Shown one piece after another: positions 25,637 through 34,908 of a stretch of 64,000 nucleotides of DNA. This stretch comes from Flavonifractor sp. An82 (GTDB taxonomy: Bacteria; Bacillota; Clostridia; Oscillospirales; Oscillospiraceae). The stretch is from assembly GCF_002159265.1 (NCBI RefSeq), contig NZ_NFHG01000013.1:34081-98080 (forward strand), written 5' to 3'. The notes beneath the pieces were generated by a model. It saw only the letters and a list, made by a program, of their open reading frames with translations, was not told where the DNA came from and did no database searches. Numbering within the stretch: position 1 is the first letter of the stretch; each line of letters begins with the position of its first letter. The position numbers and the translations under genes are program-made.

Positions 25637-27217
25637 TCAGCCCACGTAGGCCAGACCCTCGCCCTCAGTGACTTCACCCTGGGCCTCTACCAGACCGTCG
25701 ATCCACTCGTTGGTGCGGTCATCCTTCAGGGTGGCGGTGACATTCACCTTCCAGGCCAGCTCGTCCTGACCCTGGAAGTAGATCACATGCCAGCCCTGCT
25801 GGCCGCTCTGGGTGTTCTCCACCAGACCGGTGTCGCCGCTCTGGCGGCTCTCGTCAAAGATCCAGTCGTTGAAGGCATCAAACATGGTGCCGGGAACCAC
25901 CTGCTCGTACAGGCCGCCGTTGGTGTTGGAACCGGCATCGGCAGAGTTGGCGTTGGCCAGCTCACCAAAGGACTCGGCGGTCTTGTCGCCGGACTCCCAC
26001 TGAGCCAGCAGCTCCTCGGCCTTGGCCTTGGCGGCGTCCAGAGAGGCCTGGGAGGGTACGGTGCTCTCGTCCACATCGGTGGTAGCGGGATCATCCTCCT
26101 GATCCAGCTCAGCCTTGATCAGGATGTGACGGATGTCAACAGAGGGAGTCTCATCCAGGTAGCGGTCCTGGAAGACCACCACATAGTAGCCGTTGGAGCC
26201 CTCAATGACGGTCACATCGCCGCTCTGGCGAGTGCTGTCCTTCAGCCAGCTGGCATAGGTGCCGGACAGGCTGGAGCCCTCAGTGGTGTTCAGAGTGGCA
26301 TAGGTGCTCTGGTCGTCAGTGCTCACATAGCCGGACACCTGAGCCAGGAAGGCAGAACCCTTGTCCTCAGCCTCGTTGAGGGCGGCGGCAAACTCGTCGG
26401 CCTTCTCCTTGGCGGCGGCCATAGCGGCCTCGGTCTCCTCGTCGGTGGGCTCCACGGTGTTGCCCTCGGCGTCGGTGGTGGACTCAGCGGTGCCGTCGAT
26501 CAGGGCATAGTAGTACTCATAGGTGTCCAGAGAATCCTTGTTCTCAGTGTAGTAGGTGTTCAGATCCTCGTCGGTGATCTCCAGGTTGTCCTGATAGTGC
26601 TGCTGGTACTCGGTGAGCAGCTGAGCCCGCTCCAGGCAGGTGCGGTAGGCGCCCTTGGTCATATACTTGCCGTAGGTGGCCCGCAGGTAGCCGTCCAGGC
26701 TGCTGTAGCCGGACTGGGAGGAGGTGCTGGCGATCTGCTGCTCCACGGTGGCCTTGCCCTCGTCGCTGAGGGTAAAGCCCTCCTCGGCGGCAGCGTTCTC
26801 CAGGGCGGCGGCGGCCTTCAGGGCGGTGGTAGCCTGCTCCAGGAAGTAATCATGGTAGCTCTGGGTCTGGGCCTCGTCCCGGTACTGCTGGGCGGGGTCC
26901 GCGCTGGGGTCAAAGCTGGACAGGCCGTACATGCTCATCCGATATTCCTGGATGAAGGCGGAACGGTAATAGAACTCCACATCGGTCACAGAATAGTTGC
27001 GCCCAGCAATGCTCAGCGCGGTCTTTCCACGCTGGAAAACGCCGGAATCCCACACCAGGAGAATCACCACCAGAATGGCGACGATGACGCCAATGGCGGC
27101 ATACAGTACCGTTTTCTGCTTGGCGGCCTTATGCTCCTTGAGCTCAGCCCGCTCTTTCTGCGTCAGGGGCCGTTGGGCATCGGCCTGGCGCTGTCTTCTT
27201 TCTCTGGATGCGCTCAT
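25637..27217 (-). CDS. membrane-anchored PpiC-type peptidyl-prolyl isomerase / foldase
   Basis: A 526-residue protein with a charged cytoplasmic N-terminus, one transmembrane helix (about residues 37-56) and a long extracytoplasmic part. The parvulin domain is in the C-terminal third (DIRHILIK through GGLYEQVVPG and GWHVIYFQG). The parvulin core is interrupted by an acidic, serine/threonine-rich linker. It probably helps fold exported proteins at the outer face of the membrane, similar in role to PrsA, but is anchored by a helix rather than a lipid. Confidence 0.85.
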   Translation of the reverse strand: MSASRERRQRQADAQRPLTQKERAELKEHKAAKQKTVLYAAIGVIVAILVVILLVWDSGVFQRGKTALSIAGRNYSVTDVEFYYRSAFIQEYRMSMYGLSSFDPSADPAQQYRDEAQTQSYHDYFLEQATTALKAAAALENAAAEEGFTLSDEGKATVEQQIASTSSQSGYSSLDGYLRATYGKYMTKGAYRTCLERAQLLTEYQQHYQDNLEITDEDLNTYYTENKDSLDTYEYYYALIDGTAESTTDAEGNTVEPTDEETEAAMAAAKEKADEFAAALNEAEDKGSAFLAQVSGYVSTDDQSTYATLNTTEGSSLSGTYASWLKDSTRQSGDVTVIEGSNGYYVVVFQDRYLDETPSVDIRHILIKAELDQEDDPATTDVDESTVPSQASLDAAKAKAEELLAQWESGDKTAESFGELANANSADAGSNTNGGLYEQVVPGTMFDAFNDWIFDESRQSGDTGLVENTQSGQQGWHVIYFQGQDELAWKVNVTATLKDDRTNEWIDGLVEAQGEVTEGEGLAYVG

Positions 27218-27361
27218 TTATTTGCTTCAGTCCTCTCGTCAATGTTCATGGAGCAAGCTCCATCTTTGATAGACAAATTCGTATTATACAGGAAACTTCC
27301 TGGGCTTTCAAGCCCAAAAAGAGGTTTTACACTTTGTTCAGATTTTTCAGAAAAAAGAAAA

Positions 27362-27386
27362 CCCCACGAAACAGGGTTTCGTGGGG
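27362..27386 (-). terminator. terminator following the probable 6S RNA
   Basis: 11-bp perfect stem (27362-27372 and 27376-27386, 3-nt loop) followed on the minus strand by TTTTCTTTTTT. Confidence 0.85.
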
Positions 27387-27387
27387 G

Positions 27388-27582
27388 TCCCGCGCTGGCC
27401 GTGCGGATCCATTTAAAACCTGCACGAAATGGCAGGTGGGTTGCCTCCATGATGTTTCGTTGCTTCCAACTTCCAGCCGTCCCTCAAAGGGGCGCCGGGA
27501 GGCCTGCAGTCCGCATCATGAGTGGGGCATCCCGTTTAAGAAATGTGGGTTTAAATAAAACCCGTCACGCACCGCGCAGGAA
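27388..27582 (-). ncRNA. ssrS: probable 6S RNA (RNA polymerase-binding regulator)
   Basis: The 370-bp gap between the DUF1292 and PpiC genes folds, on the minus strand, as one long rod. The closing stem pairs 27574-27581 with 27388-27395 and 27568-27572 with 27401-27405. Further in, ATTTAAACC pairs with GGTTTTAAAT, GGGATGCC with GGCAACCC, and CATGATG with CATCATG. A large unpaired bubble lies between the second and third of these helices. A rod with a central bubble, about 195 nt long and followed at once by a terminator, is the 6S layout. No separate promoter was seen, so it may be processed from the DUF1292 transcript. Confidence 0.55.
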
Positions 27583-27589
27583 TCGGGGT

Positions 27590-27922
27590 TCAGGAGTGCT
27601 CCTCGTCCTCATCGGCGAAGAGAGCCTCCATAAACTGCTGATAGACCAGCTCCAGTTCCTCATCACTGTCCAGGGTGGAGAGCTGTTCCTCGCCGTCCAC
27701 CTGGACGACTTTCAGAATGATCAGGCCGTTTTCCTCGTCGTCCAGATCCACTTCTTCCACAGCGTCTCCCTGCTCCTCCCCCTGAATGGCGGGGAAGAAG
27801 GCCATGTAGGTCTGGCCGTTGTAATCCAGGGTGTCTACATGCTCCAGCTCAAACTCATTGCCGTCCTCATCGGTGACGTTGATGAAATCAGGGCCAAATT
27901 CTTCGCTCATATCGGGCACCAT
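27590..27922 (-). CDS. DUF1292 family protein
   Basis: Acidic protein of about 110 residues of unknown function (YrzB-like). FINVTDEDGNEFELEHVDTL and the YMAFFPA segment are typical of DUF1292, which is common next to ruvX in Firmicutes; here ruvX is 3.5 kb away. ATG 27922 follows AAGGAAGG closely; a second ATG at 27910 is also possible. Confidence 0.8.
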   Translation of the reverse strand: MVPDMSEEFGPDFINVTDEDGNEFELEHVDTLDYNGQTYMAFFPAIQGEEQGDAVEEVDLDDEENGLIILKVVQVDGEEQLSTLDSDEELELVYQQFMEALFADEDEEHS

Positions 27923-28034
27923 ACCTTCCTTTTGTTCGTCTCTATTGTAGCCTGTAGCGGTCCAAAATGCAAGAGCAGGATAGGGCAAATTTTCGGAAAG
28001 TTCCAAAAGGTTCCTGAAAAGGAAGGAAAGAGGG

Positions 28035-28062
28035 TGGACAACAGGGGGAAACGTGATATAAT
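28035..28062 (+). promoter_or_regulatory. promoter of the class A PBP gene
   Basis: TGGACA (28035-28040) and TATAAT (28057-28062), spacer 16 bp. Predicted start near 28069. Confidence 0.7.
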
Positions 28063-28139
28063 AACATCGGTTCTCTGTCAATAATATGGTACGAAAAAGG
28101 AACAAAAAGCTGGTTTCACCTGATACGGAGGTGTCATTT

Positions 28140-30770
28140 TTGCCGTCAAGATCCAATGAAAATCATTCGCAGCCCCGGCGCAGCCGGAGCCGGAAGCAGT
28201 CCTCTCCGGCGGTACACGCGCTGGGGATCGCAGGCAAGGTACTGGGTACCCTCCTGCTGGTCATGCTGATCACGGGGGTCATCCTGGCCTGCTTTGCCAT
28301 GGTATATATCAAAACGGTGATCCTGCCCCAGGCCCATCTGGAAGCCAATTTTGATATGAACCTGACCAGCACCATCTATTATATGGACCCGGACACCGGG
28401 GAATACGTGGAACATCTTGCCCTCCACGGGGAAGAGAACCGGAAGAAGGTCACTTACGACCAGATCCCCCAAAATCTGGTCAACGCCACCATTGCCATTG
28501 AGGACGAACGATTCCTCAAGCACAACGGCGTGGACTGGAAGCGTACCCTCAACGGTGTGCTGCTTATGTTTACCGGAAGAGACATCCAGGGTGGTTCCAC
28601 CATTACCCAGCAGCTGATCAAAAACGCCACCCAGTATGATGACGTCACCGTCAAGCGCAAGATCCTGGAGATTTTTACCGCCCTGGACTTTGATGCCACC
28701 TACTCCAAAGACCAGATCATGGAGTGGTATCTTAATCTGATCTATCTGGGCGATAATTGTTACGGCGTGGCCACTGCTGCTGAGAACTATTTCGGCAAGG
28801 ACGTGTCTGAGCTGAGCCTGGCCGAGTGCGCCAGTCTTATCAGCATCACTAACAACCCCACCCTGTACGGGCCCAACTCCAGCGTGCGCATTACCAATCA
28901 GGAGACCGGCGAGGTTACCACCGGCCGGGAGCGCAACAAGCAGCGCCAGGAGTTGGTGCTGTGGAAGATGCTGGACCTGGGCATGATCACCCAGGAGGAG
29001 TACGACCAGGCTGTGGCGGAGGAGCTGGTGTTCACCCGCAGCGAGGATGAGAGCAAGCCCTCTACCATTTACAACTGGTATGATGAGCAGGTCATCACCG
29101 ACGTGATCAATGATCTGGTGACCGAGTGTGGCTACTCCCAGACCCTGGCCGAGAATATGGTGTACTCCGGCGGCCTGAAGATCTACGCCTGCGTGGATAC
29201 CCGCATCCAGTCCATGGTGGAGTCGGTGTACTACGATCAGAGCAGCCTCCAGCTGCCCTCCAAAAAGGGCCAGGATATCCAGTCCTCCATCGTCATCATC
29301 GACCCCCAGGGCAACGTGGTGGGTCTGGCGGGTGCGCTGGGCGAAAAAACGGCCAACCGGGTGCTCAATATGGCCAGCGGTACCGTGCGTCAGCCTGGTT
29401 CTTCCATCAAACCCCTGTCGGTGTATGGCCCGGCCATTGAGATGGGACTCATCACCCCGGCGTCGGTGTACGCCGATGAGCCGGTACGGGTGCTCAACGG
29501 CAAGAACTGGCCTTTGAACAATCCCCAGACCTACCGGGGCAACATCACGGTAAACACCGCCGTGCAGGTGTCCTCCAACCCCGTGGCCGTGCGCGTCCTG
29601 GAGCAGATGGGCGCCGAGACCTCCTTCGAGTTTGTGGAGGAGAAGTTCCACATCGACCTGGAGGAGTCCTATCTGAGCAACGGCGAGGTCAAGAACGACT
29701 ATGGTTCCAGCCAGCTGGCCCTGGGCGGTCTGACCCACGGTGTCAGTGTCATGGATATGGCCGCCGCCTACTCGGTCTTCCCCCGGGACGGTGTGTATAT
29801 CGAACCCCACACCTACACCAAGGTGACCCAGGAGGTGGATGGGGTGGAGAAGGTGCTGCTGGACAACACTGAGAGCGAAGGTGAAGTGATCCTCTCCACC
29901 AAGACCACCTACTATATGAATGAGATGCTCAAGGATGTGGTGACCAGGGGTACCGGTACCGCCGCCCGTATCTCGGGCATGACGGTAGCGGGCAAGACCG
30001 GTTCCACCACCGCCAACAACGACAGGTGGTTTGTGGGCTACACCCCCTACTACACCGCTGCCGTCTGGGTGGGCTACAAGACCCCGGAGCGGATCTATGC
30101 CAGCAACAACCCTGCCGCCGTCATGTGGCAGAAGGTCATGAGCCAGGTCCATCAGGGCTTGCCCAACAAGGGCTTCAGCGATGCCAGCGGCCTGACCAGT
30201 GTGGATATCTGTATGGACAGCGGCCTGCGGGCCAGCGAAGCCTGCTACAGCGATCCCAGAGGGGATCGGGTGGTGCAGATGTACCTCTTTGCCGACGATG
30301 TGCCGGCGGAGCAGTGCGGCGCTCATGTGCTGGTGGATGTGTGTACCGATTCTCCCATTCTGGACGCCAACGGCAGTCCCATCGCGGGCCTGTATCACCT
30401 GGCCGGCGAGTATTGCCCCAGAGAGGCCGATGATGCCCAGGGCGTGACGGTGAAGTCCATCGGTGTGCTTACCACCGATACGGCGGACAGCCAGTACACC
30501 AAGGCTTTCCTGGAGTCCCAGGGCACCTGTACGGTCCACACCACGGAAACGCCTCAGCAGCCCGAGCCGTACGATCCCTCCACCTTCCGGCTGGAGGATC
30601 AGTCCACCTGGCCTACCCAGGAGCAGTGGCCCGGCTTCAATCCGGAGGACCCGTCCACCTATCCCACGGTTCCCCCAGAGACCTCTCCCACGCCTGACCC
30701 CGGTGAGACGGAGGGAACAGAGGGGACCACCTCTCCCACGCCGGCTCCCTCAGCAAACGATAATTCCTGA
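28140..30770 (+). CDS. class A penicillin-binding protein (transglycosylase/transpeptidase)
   Basis: Bifunctional peptidoglycan synthase at the outer face of the membrane. A basic cytoplasmic tail and one transmembrane helix precede a GT51 domain (ATIAIEDERFLKHNGVDW and GGSTITQQLIKN) and a transpeptidase domain with the serine in PGSSIKP, an SSN motif and KTGST. The C-terminal 60 residues are rich in proline, threonine and acidic residues. The frame opens at ATG 28086, but that codon has no ribosome binding site and lies about 17 nt from the predicted transcription start; TTG 28140 has GGAGGTG at ideal spacing and is preferred. Confidence 0.9.
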   Translation: MPSRSNENHSQPRRSRSRKQSSPAVHALGIAGKVLGTLLLVMLITGVILACFAMVYIKTVILPQAHLEANFDMNLTSTIYYMDPDTGEYVEHLALHGEENRKKVTYDQIPQNLVNATIAIEDERFLKHNGVDWKRTLNGVLLMFTGRDIQGGSTITQQLIKNATQYDDVTVKRKILEIFTALDFDATYSKDQIMEWYLNLIYLGDNCYGVATAAENYFGKDVSELSLAECASLISITNNPTLYGPNSSVRITNQETGEVTTGRERNKQRQELVLWKMLDLGMITQEEYDQAVAEELVFTRSEDESKPSTIYNWYDEQVITDVINDLVTECGYSQTLAENMVYSGGLKIYACVDTRIQSMVESVYYDQSSLQLPSKKGQDIQSSIVIIDPQGNVVGLAGALGEKTANRVLNMASGTVRQPGSSIKPLSVYGPAIEMGLITPASVYADEPVRVLNGKNWPLNNPQTYRGNITVNTAVQVSSNPVAVRVLEQMGAETSFEFVEEKFHIDLEESYLSNGEVKNDYGSSQLALGGLTHGVSVMDMAAAYSVFPRDGVYIEPHTYTKVTQEVDGVEKVLLDNTESEGEVILSTKTTYYMNEMLKDVVTRGTGTAARISGMTVAGKTGSTTANNDRWFVGYTPYYTAAVWVGYKTPERIYASNNPAAVMWQKVMSQVHQGLPNKGFSDASGLTSVDICMDSGLRASEACYSDPRGDRVVQMYLFADDVPAEQCGAHVLVDVCTDSPILDANGSPIAGLYHLAGEYCPREADDAQGVTVKSIGVLTTDTADSQYTKAFLESQGTCTVHTTETPQQPEPYDPSTFRLEDQSTWPTQEQWPGFNPEDPSTYPTVPPETSPTPDPGETEGTEGTTSPTPAPSANDNS

Positions 30771-30792
30771 TCGAAAGAGACTGTAAGACCCC

Positions 30793-30826
30793 AAACAAGC
30801 GGGCGCCTCAGGGCGCCCGCTTGTTT
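30793..30826 (+). terminator. terminator after the PBP gene
   Basis: 15-bp perfect stem 30793-30807 / 30812-30826 with TCAG loop, followed by T. In 30827-31073 no gene or clear signal was found. Confidence 0.9.
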
Positions 30827-31073
30827 TCTGCTCTGCTCCGGTCCGGTGTGCTGAAGAATTGAAAAGAGAAATATCAGAAAAACGTAAGGAGAGGCAGAGT
30901 GGGTGCAAAAGAGGACTGGAACCATGCTTTTTGAGGGAGAAAAACAGCTCTCCCACTGTAAAACCGGCCTGCGGAAAGAGAGAATACAGGTCGAACGCTG
31001 TAAAATAAGGATACGCCGGATGAGAGCGGGACGGAGCCTGTCTGAAATTGCGGTAAGAGGCCGGTTTCACCAC

Positions 31074-31102
31074 TGGACGGAAGCAGAAAAATCTGATACA
31101 CT
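31074..31102 (+). promoter_or_regulatory. candidate promoter of the SLH-SGNH gene
   Basis: TGGACG (31074-31079) and TACACT (31097-31102), spacer 17 bp, followed by AGGAGG before ATG 31132. Moderate matches only. Confidence 0.5.
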
Positions 31103-31131
31103 GGAGCAAAATCACAGCAGGAGGGACCATT

Positions 31132-32433
31132 ATGCTGATCCAACAGGTCGTTGCATTTTTACTTGCAGGGGTGCTGATGACAGGCGGCACGGCGGGAGGC
31201 GATCTCCAGGATGTGCCGCAGGATAGCTGGGCATATTCCTATGTTTCCTATATCGTGGAGCATGATGTCATGTCTACCACCAAGACCGGCTATTTCCTGG
31301 GTGAGGTCCAGATCAACCGGGGCGATTTTATTCTCAGCCTGTGGCGGGCAGCGGGCAGTCCTGCCGGCGGTTCCGTGGATTTTTCCGACGTAAAGCAGGA
31401 AGACGCCTGCTATGAGGCTCTGGCCTGGGCGACGCAGCAGGGGATCTGCCAGGATATTACGGGCGATGCATTCTCTCCCGCAGCCTATCTGAATCGGGAA
31501 GAGGCGTGCGCCTTCCTGTGGCGGGCCCTGCCGGCCTTCGGCGTGGAGCCGCGGGAGGGACAGTCCGGCGGGCTGTCCGGCTTTGAGGATGTAGATGCCG
31601 TCAGCAGCTGGGCCCTGGATGCCGTGGGCGACCTGTATGCCCGCGGTATCATCAGCGGCACCAGCGACACTCAGTTCTCACCTGCGGGACCGGTGACCCG
31701 CAATGAGGCGGCCGCCATGCTCTACAAGACCCTGGAGCTGGCGGGAAAGATCGAAGGGGAAGAGAAACCCTCGGTTCCCACCAGCACCGTGCCGGAGGAC
31801 GAGTGGTCCTGGTTTGACGATGCGGTCTTTGTGGGCGACTCGGTCTCCCTCAAGCTCACCGGCTATGTGACCAAGACCCGGCAAAGCGACCCCGATTACC
31901 TGGGTAAGGCCCAGTTTCTCACCGCCGGCAGCCTGGGCAGCGGCAACGCTCTGTGGGAAGTGAGTGACAAGTCGGTCCACCCCCTTTATCAGGGCACCAA
32001 GATGCGCCTGGAGGATTCCGTCCAGGCCTGCGGTGCCAAGAAGATGTATATCCTGCTGGGCATGAACGACATCGGCCTGTATGGTGTGGAGGACTCCGTC
32101 AAGAACATGGAGACCCTGCTGGGGCTCATCAAGGAGAAGACCCCTGACCTGCAGATTTTTGTGCAGTCGGCCACCCCCATCCACAAGGGCAACGAGAAGA
32201 AGGTGCTCAACAACGCCAATCTGCGCCTGTACAATGAGCAGCTGCAGGAGATGTGCCAGCGCAACGGCTACTACTATGTGGATATCGCCTCGGTGCTCAC
32301 CGACGGGGAGGGCTATCTGCCCGACGCCTATTGCAGCGACGCCTCCGGCATGGGTATGCACTTCACCGACGAGGCCTGCCGCATCTGGGTGGACTACCTG
32401 AAGCAGGACGCGGCCGCCCGCCAGGCGGGCTGA
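31132..32433 (+). CDS. exported SLH-domain protein with SGNH/GDSL hydrolase domain
   Basis: A 433-residue exported protein. A short hydrophobic signal segment (residues 1-20) is followed by three SLH-type repeats (about 25-75, 80-140 and 148-205), which bind secondary cell-wall polymer, then a linker and an SGNH hydrolase domain. Block I is FVGDSVS with the nucleophile near residue 237, block III is LGMNDI, and a C-terminal MHFTDEA supplies the likely histidine. SGNH enzymes often de-O-acetylate glycans, so cell-wall or polysaccharide deacetylation is a fair guess. It lies next to a DUF4358 lipoprotein, a recurring pairing with surface enzymes in clostridia. Confidence 0.85.
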   Translation: MLIQQVVAFLLAGVLMTGGTAGGDLQDVPQDSWAYSYVSYIVEHDVMSTTKTGYFLGEVQINRGDFILSLWRAAGSPAGGSVDFSDVKQEDACYEALAWATQQGICQDITGDAFSPAAYLNREEACAFLWRALPAFGVEPREGQSGGLSGFEDVDAVSSWALDAVGDLYARGIISGTSDTQFSPAGPVTRNEAAAMLYKTLELAGKIEGEEKPSVPTSTVPEDEWSWFDDAVFVGDSVSLKLTGYVTKTRQSDPDYLGKAQFLTAGSLGSGNALWEVSDKSVHPLYQGTKMRLEDSVQACGAKKMYILLGMNDIGLYGVEDSVKNMETLLGLIKEKTPDLQIFVQSATPIHKGNEKKVLNNANLRLYNEQLQEMCQRNGYYYVDIASVLTDGEGYLPDAYCSDASGMGMHFTDEACRIWVDYLKQDAAARQAG

Positions 32434-32483
32434 GTCCAACAAAAGAAAAAGCGCGGCTACTGCCGCGGAGAAAGGTGATCTGA

Positions 32484-32966
32484 ATGAAAAAGATGGTGCG
32501 CAGCGTGCTGCTGCTGTCCCTGGCCGCTCTGATGATGCTGGGCGCATCCGCCTGCGGCGGCAAGCAGGCCGCCGCCGACCTGGACGTGAAGGCGGTCATG
32601 GAGGATATGCTGGCCAAGCATCCCATTGAGAACGGCATGGAGTTGGGTGAGAGCGATATGCTGAACTTCTACGGCATCCCGGCGGAAGACATGGAGGCCT
32701 TTGCCGCCGACCTGGCCGCCGACGGCATTACCGCCAACGAGATCGTGCTGGTGAAGGCCAAGGATGAGGACAGCGCCAAGGAAGTGGAGACCAAGCTCCA
32801 GAACCGCCTGGATGCCCGGCGCAATGAGCTCAACGGCTATCTCCCCGACCAGTATGCCATCGTGGAGAAGAGCGAGGTCAAGCGGGACGGCGTGTATGTG
32901 CGTCTCATCATCTCTCCGGAGCAGGATGCTCTGGTGGAGCTGTACAACAGCTACCTCAACGGCTAA
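32484..32966 (+). CDS. DUF4358 lipoprotein
   Basis: A 160-residue protein with an N-terminal lipoprotein signal (hydrophobic LLLSLAALMMLGASACGG, lipid-bearing cysteine near residue 24). The rest matches DUF4358 by general pattern, a small extracytoplasmic domain of unknown function. It starts 50 bp after the SLH-SGNH gene and is probably cotranscribed, so a role in the same wall-modification task is likely. Confidence 0.8.
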   Translation: MKKMVRSVLLLSLAALMMLGASACGGKQAAADLDVKAVMEDMLAKHPIENGMELGESDMLNFYGIPAEDMEAFAADLAADGITANEIVLVKAKDEDSAKEVETKLQNRLDARRNELNGYLPDQYAIVEKSEVKRDGVYVRLIISPEQDALVELYNSYLNG

Positions 32967-32983
32967 ACAGACTGAATGAAAAA

Positions 32984-33011
32984 GCGTTCCATTGCAGCTG
33001 CAATGGAACGC
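32984..33011. terminator. bidirectional terminator between the DUF4358 and tspO genes
   Basis: 14-bp perfect inverted repeat with no loop (32984-32997 and 32998-33011), A-run and T-run flanks. Confidence 0.9.
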
Positions 33012-33035
33012 TTTTTTGTTGACGTCGGGAGAGAC

Positions 33036-33509
33036 TCAGTTGAGCCGCCACACGCCAAAATTCAGATAGGCGGCGAAGCTCACCCAGAGCAGATAGGGGA
33101 CCTGCAGCCAGGCAGCGAGGGGATCTACCTGCCGGAAGGTAAAGATCATCCACAGGATCAGGCCCCACAGAATGAGCAGCCAGATCAGCGCGATTCCGAA
33201 GACCTGGAAGTTGAAGAACAGAATGCTCCAGAAAAAGTTGAAGGCCAGCTGGAGCAAAAAGATGCGCAGACCTCTGGTGCGCTCCGGGGAGGGCTCTGCC
33301 AGATAGATCCGTGCCGCGCCAATGCCCATCAGGACAAAGAGGATGGCCCAGACGATGGGAAAGACTATAGCGGGCGGGGAGAGGGGCGGTTTTACAATGG
33401 TTTGGCTGTACAGCTGGGAGCCCTCCCGGGTCAGCCACCCGGACAGAAACCCCACGCCCTCGGTAAAGAGGATCCACAGAACATAGGAAAGCCATTTGTG
33501 CTTTTTCAT
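33036..33509 (-). CDS. tspO: TspO/MBR family membrane protein
   Basis: Five-helix membrane protein (157 residues) of the translocator/benzodiazepine-receptor family, which binds tetrapyrroles such as protoporphyrin. The conserved KPPLSPPAIVFPIVWAIL, NFFWSILFF and LQVPYLLWVSFAAYLN segments are present. It stands alone between a terminator and the ABC operon. The physiological ligand in a strict anaerobe is unknown. Confidence 0.9.
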   Translation of the reverse strand: MKKHKWLSYVLWILFTEGVGFLSGWLTREGSQLYSQTIVKPPLSPPAIVFPIVWAILFVLMGIGAARIYLAEPSPERTRGLRIFLLQLAFNFFWSILFFNFQVFGIALIWLLILWGLILWMIFTFRQVDPLAAWLQVPYLLWVSFAAYLNFGVWRLN

Positions 33510-33567
33510 CTGAAATCACCCGGGGATAGCATATGCCGGGGGAGAAAAAATATGCGGCAGACAGGGG

Positions 33568-34905
33568 TCATTCGCTTTTGATGGCCTCCAGGGCGGGAAT
33601 GCGCACCGCCTTGTTGGCGGGGTAGTAGCCTGAGCCCAGGCCGATGAGCACGGAAAACAGAATGGCAAACAGGAGCAGCCAGGGCGGAATGATGGACACC
33701 CGGGTTACCGATTCGCCGCCCACAATGGCGGGAATCACATTTTCCAAGGATGGGCCCAGGGAGACCAGATTGATGGCGATCATGGCCCCAAAGCTGATGA
33801 CGCAGCCGATGAGACCGCCGATGAGGCCGATGGCCCCCGCTTCTGACAGGAACATGATCCGGATATCGCTGACGTAGCAGCCCAGGGACTTCATGATGCC
33901 GATCTCCCGGGTGCGCTCGGAGATGGACATGATCATGGTGTTGGTGATGCCCAGAGCGGCCACGAAGAGGGAGATAGCGCCCAGGCCGCCCAGCATCAGC
34001 TGCTTCTGCCTGGCCTCCTTCTCCATGGGCTTGCGGATGCTCTCCATGGATTCGGTGGGGTAGCCCATGGTTTTGATCTCCTGCTCCACAGGTTCCACCT
34101 GTTCGATGCCCTTTACCTTGACCATGACCGATTCATAGGCCGGTTTCCTGCCCTTTTTACCCTGGACCTTTTCCATCAGCTTTTGCAAATCGGGCATGTT
34201 GAACAGCAGGCCCTCGGAGGTCTCGCTGCCCTTGGAATAGTCCTCCTTTACCACGCCCACCGGGGTCAGGGGGATGGTGACCTTGCCGTTCTGAGTCTCC
34301 ACCACCATGGTCAGCTGTCCCTTCAGCGGGTCGAAGTAGGGCGGCGGCGGGTCTACCGGTTTGCCGCTGTCGTCAAATTCGGCGCTCCAGCGGTCGATCA
34401 TATTGCGTCCCTCAGGCCGCAGGGTGTCCTTGAAGCTGTAGGCCAGATATTGACCGATGAGCACCTCCCCCTCCCGTTTGGGCAGGGTGCCCTCCACCAG
34501 ACGGTAGCCCACCTGCTCCAAGGCGTTGGTGTCCACCCCTACCACGGAGGTCCAGTCAGCCACATAGCGCCTGCCGGCACCGGCGATCAGGGAGATGGAG
34601 TCGGCCTCCAGCCCCTGCTTGGGGGTGAGGGCTTCAACACCGGGGATGCCCCGGATGCGCCGCAGCAGCGGGTCGTCCAGCTTGACCTTGCCCCGGCCGC
34701 CCTGGGGGGCGTTGACCGTGATGATGGTCAGGTCCCCCATCTGGGACAGGGTCCGCTCCTGGGCCTCCTTCATGCCGATGCCCAGGGACACCATGATGAC
34801 GATGGAGCAGCAGCCGATGAGCACCCCCAGCACGGTGAGAAAGGTACGGGATTTCCGGCGCATCAGGTTTTGCAGGCAGATGCGCAGCATATCCTTCCGC
34901 TTCAT
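33568..34905 (-). CDS. MacB/FtsX-type ABC transporter permease
   Basis: A 445-residue permease with an N-terminal helix (RRKSRTFLTVLGVLIGCCSI), a MacB-like extracytoplasmic core domain (about residues 45-305) and three C-terminal helices in the FtsX domain (GAISLFVAALGITNTMIMSI). Such mechanotransmission permeases export peptides or pull on partner proteins rather than import solutes. It is the last gene of the operon after the ATPase and the surface protein, 3 bp after the latter. Confidence 0.88.
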   Translation of the reverse strand: MKRKDMLRICLQNLMRRKSRTFLTVLGVLIGCCSIVIMVSLGIGMKEAQERTLSQMGDLTIITVNAPQGGRGKVKLDDPLLRRIRGIPGVEALTPKQGLEADSISLIAGAGRRYVADWTSVVGVDTNALEQVGYRLVEGTLPKREGEVLIGQYLAYSFKDTLRPEGRNMIDRWSAEFDDSGKPVDPPPPYFDPLKGQLTMVVETQNGKVTIPLTPVGVVKEDYSKGSETSEGLLFNMPDLQKLMEKVQGKKGRKPAYESVMVKVKGIEQVEPVEQEIKTMGYPTESMESIRKPMEKEARQKQLMLGGLGAISLFVAALGITNTMIMSISERTREIGIMKSLGCYVSDIRIMFLSEAGAIGLIGGLIGCVISFGAMIAINLVSLGPSLENVIPAIVGGESVTRVSIIPPWLLLFAILFSVLIGLGSGYYPANKAVRIPALEAIKSE

Positions 34906-34908
34906 GAC

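Noticed and set aside
25238..28084. A 948-codon open frame on the plus strand across the tcdA/PpiC/6S region
   Set aside because: It is antisense to PpiC and tcdA, is low-complexity in composition and mirrors the high GC third positions of the real genes; no family resemblance or ribosome binding site.
28146..30539. A 797-codon minus-strand frame opposite the PBP gene
   Set aside because: Antisense shadow; histidine/glycine-rich, no recognizable domain.
30903..31226. A 107-codon frame ahead of the SLH-SGNH gene
   Set aside because: Overlaps the probable promoter and start of the real gene, arginine-rich shadow composition, no ribosome binding site.
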